Positions 8,537 to 17,186 of a stretch of 37,893 nt of DNA are shown one piece after another. The translations under genes were made by a program, and so were the position numbers. The notes under the pieces are model-generated. The model was not told the origin of the DNA, made no database searches, and saw nothing but the letters and a program-made list of their open reading frames with translations. The stretch is from [Clostridium] symbiosum ATCC 14940 (GTDB taxonomy: Bacteria > Bacillota > Clostridia > Lachnospirales > Lachnospiraceae). Location: assembly GCF_000466485.1 (NCBI RefSeq), contig NZ_KE992947.1, positions 1-37,893 of the forward strand, given 5' to 3'. Every line of letters begins with the position of its first letter. Position 1 is the first letter of the stretch.

Positions 8537-9928
8537 ATGAACTTAGTAACTGTAAGAGAGATTTACCGTTCCAGAGAAGCTTATCTCGATAAAGAAATTC
8601 AGATTGGCGGCTGGGTAAGAAGCGTCAGAGGATCAAAAGCCTTTGGTTTTGTTGTCGTCAGCGACGGAAGCTATTTTGAAACGCTGCAGATCGTTTATCA
8701 TGATACACTGGAGAACTTTTCCGATATATCCAAGCTGAATGTAGGGGCTGCCATCATCGTCAAAGGTAAGCTGGTCGCCACGCCGGAAGCAAAACAGCCT
8801 TTTGAAATCCAGGCTTCTGAGATCCTGATTGAGGGTCCGTCCGCGTCCGATTATCCGCTTCAGAAGAAACGCCATACCCTTGAATACCTGAGGACGATCT
8901 CCCATCTCCGTCCCAGAACCAATACATTCCAGGCCGTATTCCGCGTACGCTCCCTGGCAGCTTACGCTATACATCAGTATTTCCAGGAGCACGATTTCGT
9001 TTATGTGCATACTCCCCTCATCACAGGAAGTGACTGTGAGGGAGCCGGCGAGATGTTCCAGGTAACTACGCTTGATCTGAATAACGTGCCGAAGACACCG
9101 GAAGGCGCCGTTGATTTTGCACAGGATTTCTTCAATAAACCGACCAACCTGACCGTAAGCGGACAGCTCAATGCCGAGACTTACGCCATGGCCTTCCGCA
9201 ACGTCTATACTTTCGGACCGACCTTCCGCGCCGAGAACTCTAATACGACGCGCCATGCGGCCGAATTCTGGATGATTGAACCGGAGATGGCTTTCGCCGA
9301 TTTGAATGACAATATGGCTCTTGCTGAGAGTATGTTAAAATATGTAATCCGCTATGTTCTGGAACATGCTCCGGAAGAGATGAACTTCTTTAACCAGTTT
9401 ATCGACAAGGGGCTTTTAGAGAGACTGAACCATGTTCTTAATTCCGAGTTCGGCCATGTTACCTATACGGAAGCCGTAAAGCTTCTGGAAGAGCATAATG
9501 ATGAGTTTGATTACAAGGTATTCTGGGGCTGTGATCTTCAGACGGAGCATGAGCGCTATCTGACAGAGAAGATCTTCCAGAAACCGGTATTCGTCACAGA
9601 TTATCCGAAAGAAATCAAAGCATTCTATATGAAGATGAACGAAGACAACAAGACGGTAGCCGCCATGGACTGTCTCGTACCGGGAATCGGCGAGATTATC
9701 GGCGGAAGCCAGAGGGAAGACGACTACGACAAACTGGTGGCAAGAATGGACGAACTGGGCCTCAGGAAAGAAGATTACGGTTTTTATCTGGATCTGAGAA
9801 AATACGGTTCCACAAGGCATTCGGGCTTCGGGCTCGGATTTGAGCGCTGCGTCATGTATCTGACAGGCGTTTCCAACATCCGTGATATCATTCCGTTCCC
9901 AAGAACGGTTAATAACTGTGAATTATAG
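8537..9928 (+). CDS. asnS: asparaginyl-tRNA synthetase
   Basis: A class IIb aminoacyl-tRNA synthetase that charges tRNA-Asn. The 463-residue protein has an N-terminal OB-fold anticodon-binding domain (about 15-100). The catalytic core shows motif 2 ([20 protein letters not shown], about 227-246) and motif 3 ([15 protein letters not shown], near the C-terminus). The N-terminal domain and ENSNTTRH with Asn rather than Asp-type residues support AsnRS. GAAGGAG lies upstream of the ATG. It has its own promoter and a hairpin after the stop. Confidence 0.96.
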   Translation: MNLVTVREIYRSREAYLDKEIQIGGWVRSVRGSKAFGFVVVSDGSYFETLQIVYHDTLENFSDISKLNVGAAIIVKGKLVATPEAKQPFEIQASEILIEGPSASDYPLQKKRHTLEYLRTISHLRPRTNTFQAVFRVRSLAAYAIHQYFQEHDFVYVHTPLITGSDCEGAGEMFQVTTLDLNNVPKTPEGAVDFAQDFFNKPTNLTVSGQLNAETYAMAFRNVYTFGPTFRAENSNTTRHAAEFWMIEPEMAFADLNDNMALAESMLKYVIRYVLEHAPEEMNFFNQFIDKGLLERLNHVLNSEFGHVTYTEAVKLLEEHNDEFDYKVFWGCDLQTEHERYLTEKIFQKPVFVTDYPKEIKAFYMKMNEDNKTVAAMDCLVPGIGEIIGGSQREDDYDKLVARMDELGLRKEDYGFYLDLRKYGSTRHSGFGLGFERCVMYLTGVSNIRDIIPFPRTVNNCEL

Positions 9929-9939
9929 TATCGGCTTAG

Positions 9940-9972
9940 GAGCTGCCGCGTCGGATTTATCTGCGGCAGCTC
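9940..9972 (+). terminator. hairpin after asnS
   Basis: GAGCTGCCGC (9940-9949) pairs perfectly with GCGGCAGCTC (9963-9972) around a 13-nt loop, 12 nt after the asnS stop. The U-tract is poor (TGTCTGGTATT), so it may terminate weakly or protect the mRNA 3' end. Confidence 0.6.
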
Positions 9973-10061
9973 TGTCTGGTATTAACGGCTTCTGGAAAAA
10001 TTTGTAACGGTTCCGACAGGATGGGCTGTTACACAGAATTTACTATTAAAGGGGGATCATT

Positions 10062-11132
10062 GTGAAGTTTATACATACCGGCGATATCCACTGGGGCATG
10101 TCCCCGGACAGTGACAAACCATGGAGCAGGGAACGGGCCCGCGATATCCGCGACACGTTTGCCGCTATCATTGAAAAGACAAGAAAAACAGGGGCCGACT
10201 GCCTTTTTATCGCAGGCGATCTGTTTCACCGCCAGCCGCTGCAAAAGGATTTAAAAGAGGTCAACTACCTCTTTTCCACCATCCCCGGTGTCCGGGTTAT
10301 TATAATCGCCGGAAATCATGACAGGATCCGCTTAAGCTCTGCCGTCTTAAGCTTTTCATGGTGTCCCAATGTAACCTTCATCGACAGCGAAGAACTGACA
10401 AGCTACTATTTCCGCGATATCAACACGGAGGTGACCGGCTTCAGCTACCATACTGCGGAGATTACGGAGCCGCGTCTGAACCAGGCTTATGCGCCGCATG
10501 ACGGCCGGATCCATATCCTGATTGGGCACGGGGGAGACTTGAACCACACGCCGATCGACAAGGCCGCGCTGGCAGACTCCGGATTTTCTTACATAGCGCT
10601 TGGCCATATCCACAAGCCGGAAGTTCTGATTGAACGCAAGATGGCTTACTGCGGCTCCCCTGAGCCGCTGGATAAGACGGAGACAGGCGCCCACGGTATC
10701 TTCTACGGAGAGATTAACCCATCCACCCTGCTGGTTACCAAGCTTGAATTTATTCCGATGTCAAAGCTGCGCTACATCCCTTTGATTGTAAATGTCACCC
10801 CTGCCACAACCAATACGGAGCTATGCCTTAAAATGTCCCACGAGATTGACAAGCGCGGAACTGATAACATCTACCGGTTCCGGGTACGGGGAATGAGGGA
10901 TCCTGATATCACATTTGATCTGGACTCCCTGCTGCTCCGCTATAAAATATCCGATATCCTGGATGAATCAGAACCGGAATATGACTTCAGCGCGCTGTTT
11001 GCCGAACATCCCAGCGATATGATCGGCTTCTATATCCGTGCGCTTCAGAAACCCGATATGAGCCCTGTGGAAAAAAAGGCGCTGTTTTACGGAATCCATG
11101 CCCTGCTTCTCACAACCGATGAAAGGAGTTAA
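10062..11132 (+). CDS. SbcD/YhaO-like DNA repair metallophosphoesterase
   Basis: The 356-residue protein has a calcineurin-type metallophosphoesterase domain with the complete metal-binding set: GDIH (D8, H10), AGDLFH (D53), AGNHDR (N85, H86, D87), IGHGGD (H156) and LGHIH (H182, H184). It is the nuclease partner of an SMC-like ATPase encoded 5 bp downstream, a SbcD/Mre11-type architecture. The start is GTG at 10062 with AAAGGGGGA upstream. Likely role: processing of DNA ends or hairpins. It resembles Bacillus YhaO as much as SbcD, and I cannot decide between them. Confidence 0.88.
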   Translation: MKFIHTGDIHWGMSPDSDKPWSRERARDIRDTFAAIIEKTRKTGADCLFIAGDLFHRQPLQKDLKEVNYLFSTIPGVRVIIIAGNHDRIRLSSAVLSFSWCPNVTFIDSEELTSYYFRDINTEVTGFSYHTAEITEPRLNQAYAPHDGRIHILIGHGGDLNHTPIDKAALADSGFSYIALGHIHKPEVLIERKMAYCGSPEPLDKTETGAHGIFYGEINPSTLLVTKLEFIPMSKLRYIPLIVNVTPATTNTELCLKMSHEIDKRGTDNIYRFRVRGMRDPDITFDLDSLLLRYKISDILDESEPEYDFSALFAEHPSDMIGFYIRALQKPDMSPVEKKALFYGIHALLLTTDERS

Positions 11133-11137
11133 CAAAA

Positions 11138-13012
11138 GTGCGTTTTCTGGATTTATACATAAGCGGATTTGGTAAATTTCATAACACGTCTGTCTCCTTT
11201 GAGGACGGCATCAATATTGTCTACGGCAAGAATGAAGCAGGCAAATCCACCATTCACACCTTTATCCGCGGAATGCTCTTTGGCATCGAACGCCAGAGGG
11301 GCAGGGCCGCCAGGACGGATACCTACAGCAAGTACGAGCCATGGGAAAACAGCGGAACCTACGAAGGACAGCTGCGCCTGGAATCCGACGGTATTGTATA
11401 CCGCATTGAGCGGAGCTTTCAGAAGAATAAAAAAGAATTTATCATTGTTAATGAAACCCTGGGAAAAGAGGTTGAGCCGACCAAGGCATTTATGGATGAG
11501 CTTCTGGGAGGATTAAGCGAAACAGTCTATAATAATACCATCAGCATCAGCCAGTTAAAAAGCGCCACCGAGGACGGAATGATCTCGGAGCTTAAGAATT
11601 ATATTGCCAACATGAATACCTCCGGCAATATGGCCCTGAATATCACTAAGGCCACCAATTACCTAAAGGGGCAGAAAAAACAGTTTGAAACACAGCTCAG
11701 CCCCGAGGCGGCGAGAACCTACACGATGCTTTTAAGTGAAATCCGCAATATTGAAAAAGAGATTTCCTCGCCGGAATATGAGAATCAAATGCAGGAATAT
11801 GTGAAGATGCGCGACAGTGTCAAAGAAGAAATTGAGTTGAACCAGCAGGAAAAGGATGAGCTGGCTGACAAAGTACTCAGAGGACGCCAGATGCTGGACG
11901 ACTATGAATTTTCCGATGAGGCCTCCATTTCCGCATATTTAAATAATGCCGAAGAGATATACAGCTGCTATAATGACTCGAAAGCCGTTACGCAGAGCGG
12001 CGGAGGACGGATGGTTCCCATCATACTGTTTTTGCTGGCCGCCGCAGCCGCGGCAGGCTCCGGATACTTCCTCTACTGGTATTTTTATCCGTATAATACG
12101 CTGCTTCCTGTTCTGCCGGTTAAGCTCAAACCTTATACCACGGGTATGGCCCTGGCCATCGGCGCGGCTGTGCTGCTGGCCGGCGGATTCTTTACTCTGT
12201 TCCGCAGAAAGCGCCTTCTCAAAGAGGCAAAACTCTGTACCGCCACCCTCTCGGAGATATTCAAACGCCATTTGGGCGACAGTTCAATCAGCGATGAGGC
12301 CATGGAAGCCCTGCGTTCCCGTCTGGGCGAGTTTACAAGGCTTTGCCAGATGATGGCGAAATCAGAAGAAACACTTAAATTGCAGACGGAAAAAATCTCA
12401 ACGCTGCGGGAGCGCCAGAACAATTGCAGCGAGGTGATTGAGAAACAGCAGCGTATCCAGTGGGAGCTGGAAAAGAAGCTGGAGCATCTGGCCGACTGCA
12501 AAGACAGGGCGGCCGCGCTGAAACGGATTATCACTGAGAATGAACGGCTGCGTCAGGATATCGCGGCAATTGATTTGGCCCAGGAGACGATGCAGGAGCT
12601 TTCCATGTCCATACGGGACTCTTTCGGGCTGTATCTGAATAAGACAACCTCGGAGCTGATCAGCGGCATCACCGGCGGCATTTATACCAGCATCAGCATT
12701 GATGAAAACCTGAATGCATTCCTGAATACAAAGAAAAAGCTGGTTCCACTGGAGCAGGTCAGCAGCGGCACGGCCGACCAGATTTATCTGGCGCTGAGGC
12801 TGGCTGCCGCCAAGTTTATCCAGGGCGGGGAAGACCGGATGCCTCTCGTCTTTGACGACAGCTTCGTGCTCTATGATGACGACAGGCTGCGCACGGCGCT
12901 GACATGGCTTTCCAAAGCCTGCCGGGGACAGATTATTGTATTTACCTGCCATAAGAGGGAGGGACGGATTCTGAAAGAGGCCGGAGTGGATTATAACCTG
13001 ATCGAAATTTGA
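11138..13012 (+). CDS. SbcC/YhaN-like SMC-type ATPase with two membrane segments
   Basis: The 624-residue protein pairs with the preceding metallophosphoesterase. Walker A is GKNEAGKST (30-38); a Q-loop-like ISISQL lies near 135-140. A coiled coil spans about 195-255, a second about 390-490, and the C-terminal lobe has the signature SSGTADQIYLALRLA and Walker B MPLVFDDSF. Two hydrophobic segments lie between the coils (about 292-316 and 334-355), followed by a basic FRRKR. This suggests a membrane-tethered ATPase instead of a zinc-hook. It is shorter than Bacillus YhaN (over 900 aa). GTG start with AAAGGAG; 5 bp from the upstream stop, so co-translated. Confidence 0.87.
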   Translation: MRFLDLYISGFGKFHNTSVSFEDGINIVYGKNEAGKSTIHTFIRGMLFGIERQRGRAARTDTYSKYEPWENSGTYEGQLRLESDGIVYRIERSFQKNKKEFIIVNETLGKEVEPTKAFMDELLGGLSETVYNNTISISQLKSATEDGMISELKNYIANMNTSGNMALNITKATNYLKGQKKQFETQLSPEAARTYTMLLSEIRNIEKEISSPEYENQMQEYVKMRDSVKEEIELNQQEKDELADKVLRGRQMLDDYEFSDEASISAYLNNAEEIYSCYNDSKAVTQSGGGRMVPIILFLLAAAAAAGSGYFLYWYFYPYNTLLPVLPVKLKPYTTGMALAIGAAVLLAGGFFTLFRRKRLLKEAKLCTATLSEIFKRHLGDSSISDEAMEALRSRLGEFTRLCQMMAKSEETLKLQTEKISTLRERQNNCSEVIEKQQRIQWELEKKLEHLADCKDRAAALKRIITENERLRQDIAAIDLAQETMQELSMSIRDSFGLYLNKTTSELISGITGGIYTSISIDENLNAFLNTKKKLVPLEQVSSGTADQIYLALRLAAAKFIQGGEDRMPLVFDDSFVLYDDDRLRTALTWLSKACRGQIIVFTCHKREGRILKEAGVDYNLIEI

Positions 13013-13035
13013 TTTGATTTCCGATATTAGAATTG

Positions 13036-13111
13036 ACGGACCGGCCGACGGATACGGCCGGTCCGTATAAAAAGGCATTCAGTCCGCTCCCGCGGCCGGA
13101 TGCCTCTTTTT
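13036..13111 (+). terminator. tandem terminator hairpins after the SbcDC-like operon
   Basis: The first stem pairs ACGGACCGGCCG (13036-13047) with CGGCCGGTCCGT (13055-13066), 12 perfect pairs. A second pairs AGGCAT (13073-13078) with ATGCCT (13100-13105) and is followed by CTTTTT. The second has the better U-tract. Confidence 0.85.
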
Positions 13112-13153
13112 CATTGATGACGGTGACCTGTGCGCAGAGTGCAGGTTATCGTT
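13112..13153 (+). repeat. REP-like palindrome, copy 1
   Basis: CATTGATGACGGTGACCTG begins the unit, which continues with TGCGC, AGAG and a GCAGGTTATCG arm. ACCTGTGC-type and GTGCAGGT-type arms form a short hairpin. It starts directly at the U-tract of the terminator before it. Other copies: 23036-23081, 26301-26347, 27461-27505 and 33216-33250. Confidence 0.75.
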
Positions 13154-13175
13154 AGATATGAACATGACCGGATTG

Positions 13176-14078
13176 TTACGGTTGGATTACTTTAGCCCAG
13201 ATTTCCATGCTTCCGGTCTCCGGGCTATGGTCCGCGTACCGCTCCGCACAGAACGGCTCCGTCTGTAATTTATGCTTTGGAATCCATGTTCCGTAAAAAT
13301 ACTGCTGCGCTTTATAGAGCGCATCCATCACGAGAGCTTCAAAATTTTCCGCCTCAAAGGAGCAGACAATATATTCCCCTTCCGGAAGTTTCCACTCCCT
13401 GTATCCGGCCGCCGCTTCCGTCCCGGCCCTGGCCCCTGCAAAATAGTTAAAATACCCTGGGTCCGGGCAGGGATAAGACACTCCTATCTCCTCCTCCAGG
13501 AACAGACTGGATGTATTCTCCTTCTGTTTATGAAAGCCGCGCCACAGAAAATCCAGCGGATCAATTCCGGACTCCGTCCCCAAACCGGCTGTAAACTGAA
13601 CCGGCATCGTCTTCTCCATGCCGATAAAGCGGATTGGCTCTTTCACCTGACGCCTGTTAATCTCCAGGACGATTCCGTCGGTGATGAGCGGCACGCCTTC
13701 ATCAATCAGCGTATAGTGGAGCAGAAGCTCAGGCTTTGTCATCCGGTTGAGGGTTTTTGGATGGCTCCTGTATTCTTCCGGCGTCATCCCAAAGGTAGAC
13801 TTAAAGGTTCTGCTGAAATGTTCGTGGGAGGAAAAACCCAGCTCCACCGCTATGTCCAAAATCCTTCTGTCCTTTGAAAGCAGGGCCTCCGTTGCTTTTG
13901 CCATCCGGCGCAGCCTGATATATTCCGCAGCCGGCTTTTTTACCAGACGCCTGAACAGCCTCTGATAATAAAAAGGCGACAACGCTGCTTTTTCCGCCAA
14001 ATCCCGGATACTGAGTTCCTCGCCCAGATGTGATTCGATAAATTCGATTGATTCCTGTATTTGTTCCCATGCATGCAT
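13176..14078 (-). CDS. AraC-family regulator with GyrI-like effector domain
   Basis: The 300-residue protein has two N-terminal HTH motifs of the AraC/XylS type (about 1-100; ELSIRDLAEKAALSPFYYQR and ILDIAVELGFSSHEHFSRTF). A GyrI/SOUL-like small-molecule-binding domain (about 125-298) follows, with the typical closing motif MEIWAKVIQP. I set the start at ATG 14078, which has AGGAGGTG at good spacing; an in-frame ATG at 14291 adds 71 residues with no family support and overlaps the M15 gene. Such regulators often sense drugs or aromatic compounds. The target is unknown. Confidence 0.9.
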   Translation of the reverse strand: MHAWEQIQESIEFIESHLGEELSIRDLAEKAALSPFYYQRLFRRLVKKPAAEYIRLRRMAKATEALLSKDRRILDIAVELGFSSHEHFSRTFKSTFGMTPEEYRSHPKTLNRMTKPELLLHYTLIDEGVPLITDGIVLEINRRQVKEPIRFIGMEKTMPVQFTAGLGTESGIDPLDFLWRGFHKQKENTSSLFLEEEIGVSYPCPDPGYFNYFAGARAGTEAAAGYREWKLPEGEYIVCSFEAENFEALVMDALYKAQQYFYGTWIPKHKLQTEPFCAERYADHSPETGSMEIWAKVIQP

Positions 14079-14187
14079 ATTAAGCACCTCCTGTATATAC
14101 AGAATACCATTTCCCGCCTGGCTGCGTTTGACTGCTGATGCCCTGTAACAAATCAGACCGCATGAGCTGTTATGATCCCCTTCTTTT

Positions 14188-15243
14188 TCATTTTTTATTT
14201 TTATCAAAATGCTGGTAATCTTTCGGGTTGTTCCAGTCCCCGCCCCAACGGAATCCGTGTTTGGCAAACAGTTTATACGCCAGATCCTCATGGGTTATCA
14301 CATGAGGCAGTCCCGTATCCCTCTTAATATAGTCATTGGCATTGGAATGCTCCCATTTCGGCGAACCGGAGGAATAGGAAACGTAAGGGTTCTGCTGCGG
14401 GTTTATATCAATCGCTCTGCCATACGCATGATTCGACAGATTTCCGCCCCCGGAGATTTCGCGGTAGCAGAAGGCCGATGTGTTATTCTCATCGATAGAC
14501 GCGGAATCTGAAGTCTCCGCATCTCCTGTCCAGTAGTTGTCTATCAGATACATAGACTGAATCTGATACCCGGAACGGAATAATTCCTTGAATATGCTTA
14601 TCACATCATCCTGTATATCCTTGTTAACGATCATTTCCCCCACCTGAATCCGGCCGTCGTAATTATAATGCGGCATCTTCAGGTACCGCAGGGAACTGAG
14701 CGGCACATAGGGATTATCACGGTAAGATTTCCCGTCAATGCGCTGGTGCAGGTTATCCCCCTCCTCGATCTGCCAGCTCATAAAATAGCGGTCGAGATGG
14801 TCAAAATCGATCTGCTCCGTATCAAGAACCGTACCGGGCGCCAGGCCGCTGAGACTTTCCAGCCGTACCGGCTGTGTTTCCGGTTCCGTTACAGGTTCCG
14901 TTTCCGGTTCTGTCTCATGCCCTGTTTCTGCTCCGGACTCTGTCTCCAGCTCTGTTCCAGTCCCTGTTTCTGTTCCGGTCTCTGCTCCGGTTTCATTCTT
15001 ATACTGCTCCTCTTTCCCCGGCCCAGTCATTCCGCCGCTGCCTGCCGACGGCTCACCGCTCCCCGTCACCCCGGCTGGTGCCGCGGATGCGCCGCTGTCA
15101 CCGGTTCCGCTTGTCTTTTTACCAATGTAAACCACTGCAGCCACAATTAATAATACCACCAGTATTCCGGCAAGTATCCATGTCGTATCAACTCCGCTTC
15201 GGTTCTTATGCACGCTGCGGTTTTCTCTGTCTTTCTTGTTCAT
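14188..15243 (-). CDS. membrane-anchored M15-family peptidase (DD-carboxypeptidase-like)
   Basis: The 351-residue protein has a basic N-terminus, one membrane anchor (about 21-45, AGILVVLLIVAAVVYIG), a Glu/Thr-rich low-complexity stalk (about 50-120) and a C-terminal M15-type zinc peptidase domain (about 190-348). The metal motif SNHAYGRAIDIN supplies His and Asp ligands, and DYQHF near the end supplies the second His. M15 enzymes cut D-Ala or L-Ala/D-Glu bonds in peptidoglycan peptides, so this probably trims the wall outside the membrane. GGGAG precedes the ATG. The stalk consists of repeated ETGTE/ETEPE-type units, likely spanning the thick wall. Confidence 0.85.
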   Translation of the reverse strand: MNKKDRENRSVHKNRSGVDTTWILAGILVVLLIVAAVVYIGKKTSGTGDSGASAAPAGVTGSGEPSAGSGGMTGPGKEEQYKNETGAETGTETGTGTELETESGAETGHETEPETEPVTEPETQPVRLESLSGLAPGTVLDTEQIDFDHLDRYFMSWQIEEGDNLHQRIDGKSYRDNPYVPLSSLRYLKMPHYNYDGRIQVGEMIVNKDIQDDVISIFKELFRSGYQIQSMYLIDNYWTGDAETSDSASIDENNTSAFCYREISGGGNLSNHAYGRAIDINPQQNPYVSYSSGSPKWEHSNANDYIKRDTGLPHVITHEDLAYKLFAKHGFRWGGDWNNPKDYQHFDKNKK

Positions 15244-15264
15244 TTTTTATATTCTCCCTAATTA

Positions 15265-15597
15265 GTTAAGCAGGTGAGGACGCCGTCGGTACGGCCAGCG
15301 GACGGGGCGGTGGTGGGCGTATATGAGTCTTTCGTCCCGGGGAAAACCTGAACCGGGGAAGTAGGCGGAATCAATTGCGGAGGGGACCTGGGAGTCCGCC
15401 GGTGCTTAGCGAGGTCCTTCACGAGCTTAGCATTCCGATGCGCACTCCAAAGAGTGCAAACGGTCCCCGCAGCAATTCATTCCGGCCGAATTCCCCCCTC
15501 ATGACAACCTTCCACGGGGACGGAAGACTCAGACAGATACCCTCACCACACCGGACATGGTTCCGGACGCGTCCTCCAAACCTCAGTTAAATCTCCA
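15265..15597. repeat. large nested-stem noncoding element
   Basis: Complementary segments nest inside one another: 15276-15283 with 15569-15576 (8 bp), 15325-15338 with 15517-15530 (14 pairs, one wobble), 15371-15388 with 15462-15479 (7 plus 6 pairs round an internal loop), and an apical perfect hairpin GCACTC-CAAA-GAGTGC (15442-15457). The two ends are loosely inverted repeats (TTAAG..GAGGACGC and GCGTCCTC..GTTAA). A direct repeat GCTTAGC occurs at 15394-15400 and 15425-15431. End fragments recur at 1-48 and 29098-29118. It fills the gap between the yjiH terminator and the M15 gene. It could be a structured RNA or a non-autonomous mobile element; strand is undetermined. Confidence 0.6.
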
Positions 15598-15653
15598 TTA
15601 TGTGAACTTCCTCTAATTATACAGACACCATACCTGCCTGGCAATAAAAAAAG

Positions 15654-15698
15654 TTTACAAAAAAGCGCTTTAAAAGCTGCCGCAAGCTCTTAAAACGC
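15654..15698 (-). terminator. terminator downstream of the nitrilase-yjiH unit
   Basis: Arms GCGCTTTAAAAGCT (15665-15678) and AGCTCTTAAAACGC (15685-15698) pair with two wobbles. On the minus strand the stem is followed by TTTTTTGTAAA, a good U-tract. A second small stem (AAAGGAGAC/TCTCCCTTT) sits at about 15743-15763. Confidence 0.75.
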
Positions 15699-15724
15699 CT
15701 ATCATACTAAAACTTTGTCGCCGC

Positions 15725-15853
15725 CTATTTCCCCCCGATGCAAAAGGAGACGCCTCTCCCTTTCATTGCCATGGCCAGAAAAGGGAGAGCCAGGAAACTG
15801 CGCAGGAATGCCAGCATGACCCCTTGTATATATGGTGTTTTAGCACTTTTCAT
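15725..15853 (-). CDS. possible small hydrophobic peptide after yjiH
   Basis: A 42-codon frame opens 13 nt past the yjiH stop and ends before the terminator. Its centre is hydrophobic (MLAFLRSFLALPFLAMAM), followed by a basic patch and GRGVSFCIGGK. The SD is weak (AAGG about 11 nt from the ATG). It may be a small membrane peptide, a decayed gene remnant or chance. I recognise no family. Confidence 0.25.
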   Translation of the reverse strand: MKSAKTPYIQGVMLAFLRSFLALPFLAMAMKGRGVSFCIGGK

Positions 15854-15866
15854 TTTTCACGCCGCC

Positions 15867-17174
15867 TTAGAAGAAGATGAAACCGATTGCTGCCGCCATG
15901 ATTAAAGACAGGACCGTCCGCTCAAACCAAATCAGGAAGATATCCTTCATTTTTACAGGTATGTCCGTGGACAGCAGACAGGGAATGGAAGCCGAAAAGA
16001 ATAAAATGGCCGATACGCTTGTCACCGCAATCGTAAACTTCGTAACCATATCGCTCTTCACCACCAGCATGGACGGTAGGAACATTTCGGCAATTTCAAT
16101 TGCCGCCGCTTTTGCTGCCAGCATTGGCTCAGGCAGACGCAAAAGCCAGGTTACCGGATAGAAGAGGTAGCCCACCGCATCGAAAAACGGCGTATATTCA
16201 GCTACCAGCATACCGGCCAGACCGATTACCAGGATGCTTGCCGTGACGGCGGAGGACATCTTAATCGCATCTCCTAAGTAATATTCTTTCAGGTAATGGG
16301 AAAGCGGTTTTGACTCCCGTGCCTGTCTGATTCCGGCATGCCAGGCACGCTTAAACAGAGGCTCGCTGTAATCCATTGTGCTGTCCGCTTTTTTCTCATA
16401 GTAAGCATTGGGAATACCGGCTATGGGATAAATCCTGGCCGTAACAGCAGTCACGAAGAAGGTTACAAAAAAGCAGGCAAAGAAATACAGCGTCCAATGC
16501 TCCATAAATCCAAGGGTATTGGCAATGACAATTAAAAAGGAGATCGATACGGTTGAAAAGCCGGTAGCAATGATGACGCTCTCTTTTGCACTGTACACTC
16601 CTTTTTTATACAGGTCGTTAGTCAGAAGCACTGCCAGGGCATAGCCGCCGGAGAAGGACACCACCGCGTCGATAGCGCTCTCTCCCGGTGTTTTCCATAT
16701 CTTTCTCATGACCGGCTGCATGAATGCACTGATGAATTCCACCAGGCCGAAGTTCAGGAGCATTACGTAAGCCACTCCTGTCACGGGTATCATGAGGGCA
16801 ATCGGCACCACCACACTGTTGAATAAGAACGGAACCATGTCTGCACGCATGATCGATTCCGGTCCGATTTGAAACACTGCCATGATTCCAATTACGGTCC
16901 CCAGAAGCTTAATGGCGGTAAATACAAAATTAAATTTGGAAGTCTTATAGCTTCCGTTGACAATTGGCATGATACCGCCTGCCATAACCATCAGCAGAGT
17001 GAAATATGGTATCACCGGCCCGCAGGTTTTCTTGATTAAGTTGATAATATGCTGAATCGGGATAACCGATACGCCTCCTATGTCGACATTTACAAAAAAC
17101 ATGATTGCCCCGATCCCAGAAAAAAGAATAAACTTCAGAACCGCCGCATTGTAACTCCCTTTTGTACTCTCCAT
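15867..17174 (-). CDS. YjiH-family membrane protein (nucleoside-recognition/Gate domains)
   Basis: A 435-residue polytopic protein with about ten membrane segments and two Gate-type (nucleoside recognition) modules, matching the YjiH family. Notable stretches are AIDAVVSFSGGYALAVLLTN in the middle and AIEIAEMFLPSMLV near 345-360. Members are presumed transporters, but no substrate is established. AAGGGGGAT precedes the ATG. It begins 12 nt after the amidohydrolase gene, so the two form an operon; the transporter probably handles the amide substrate or product of that enzyme. A terminator follows at 15654-15698. Confidence 0.85.
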   Translation of the reverse strand: MESTKGSYNAAVLKFILFSGIGAIMFFVNVDIGGVSVIPIQHIINLIKKTCGPVIPYFTLLMVMAGGIMPIVNGSYKTSKFNFVFTAIKLLGTVIGIMAVFQIGPESIMRADMVPFLFNSVVVPIALMIPVTGVAYVMLLNFGLVEFISAFMQPVMRKIWKTPGESAIDAVVSFSGGYALAVLLTNDLYKKGVYSAKESVIIATGFSTVSISFLIVIANTLGFMEHWTLYFFACFFVTFFVTAVTARIYPIAGIPNAYYEKKADSTMDYSEPLFKRAWHAGIRQARESKPLSHYLKEYYLGDAIKMSSAVTASILVIGLAGMLVAEYTPFFDAVGYLFYPVTWLLRLPEPMLAAKAAAIEIAEMFLPSMLVVKSDMVTKFTIAVTSVSAILFFSASIPCLLSTDIPVKMKDIFLIWFERTVLSLIMAAAIGFIFF

Positions 17175-17186
17175 TTTAAATCCCCC

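Noticed and set aside
10062-13012. Complete SbcCD or a phage-defence operon call
   Set aside because: The ATPase is short and membrane-spanning and no further defence genes adjoin it; only SbcD/YhaO- and SbcC/YhaN-like can be supported.
15375-15590. 71-codon plus-strand frame inside the nested-stem element
   Set aside because: Arg/Pro-rich composition, no SD, and the DNA is explained by nested complementary stems.
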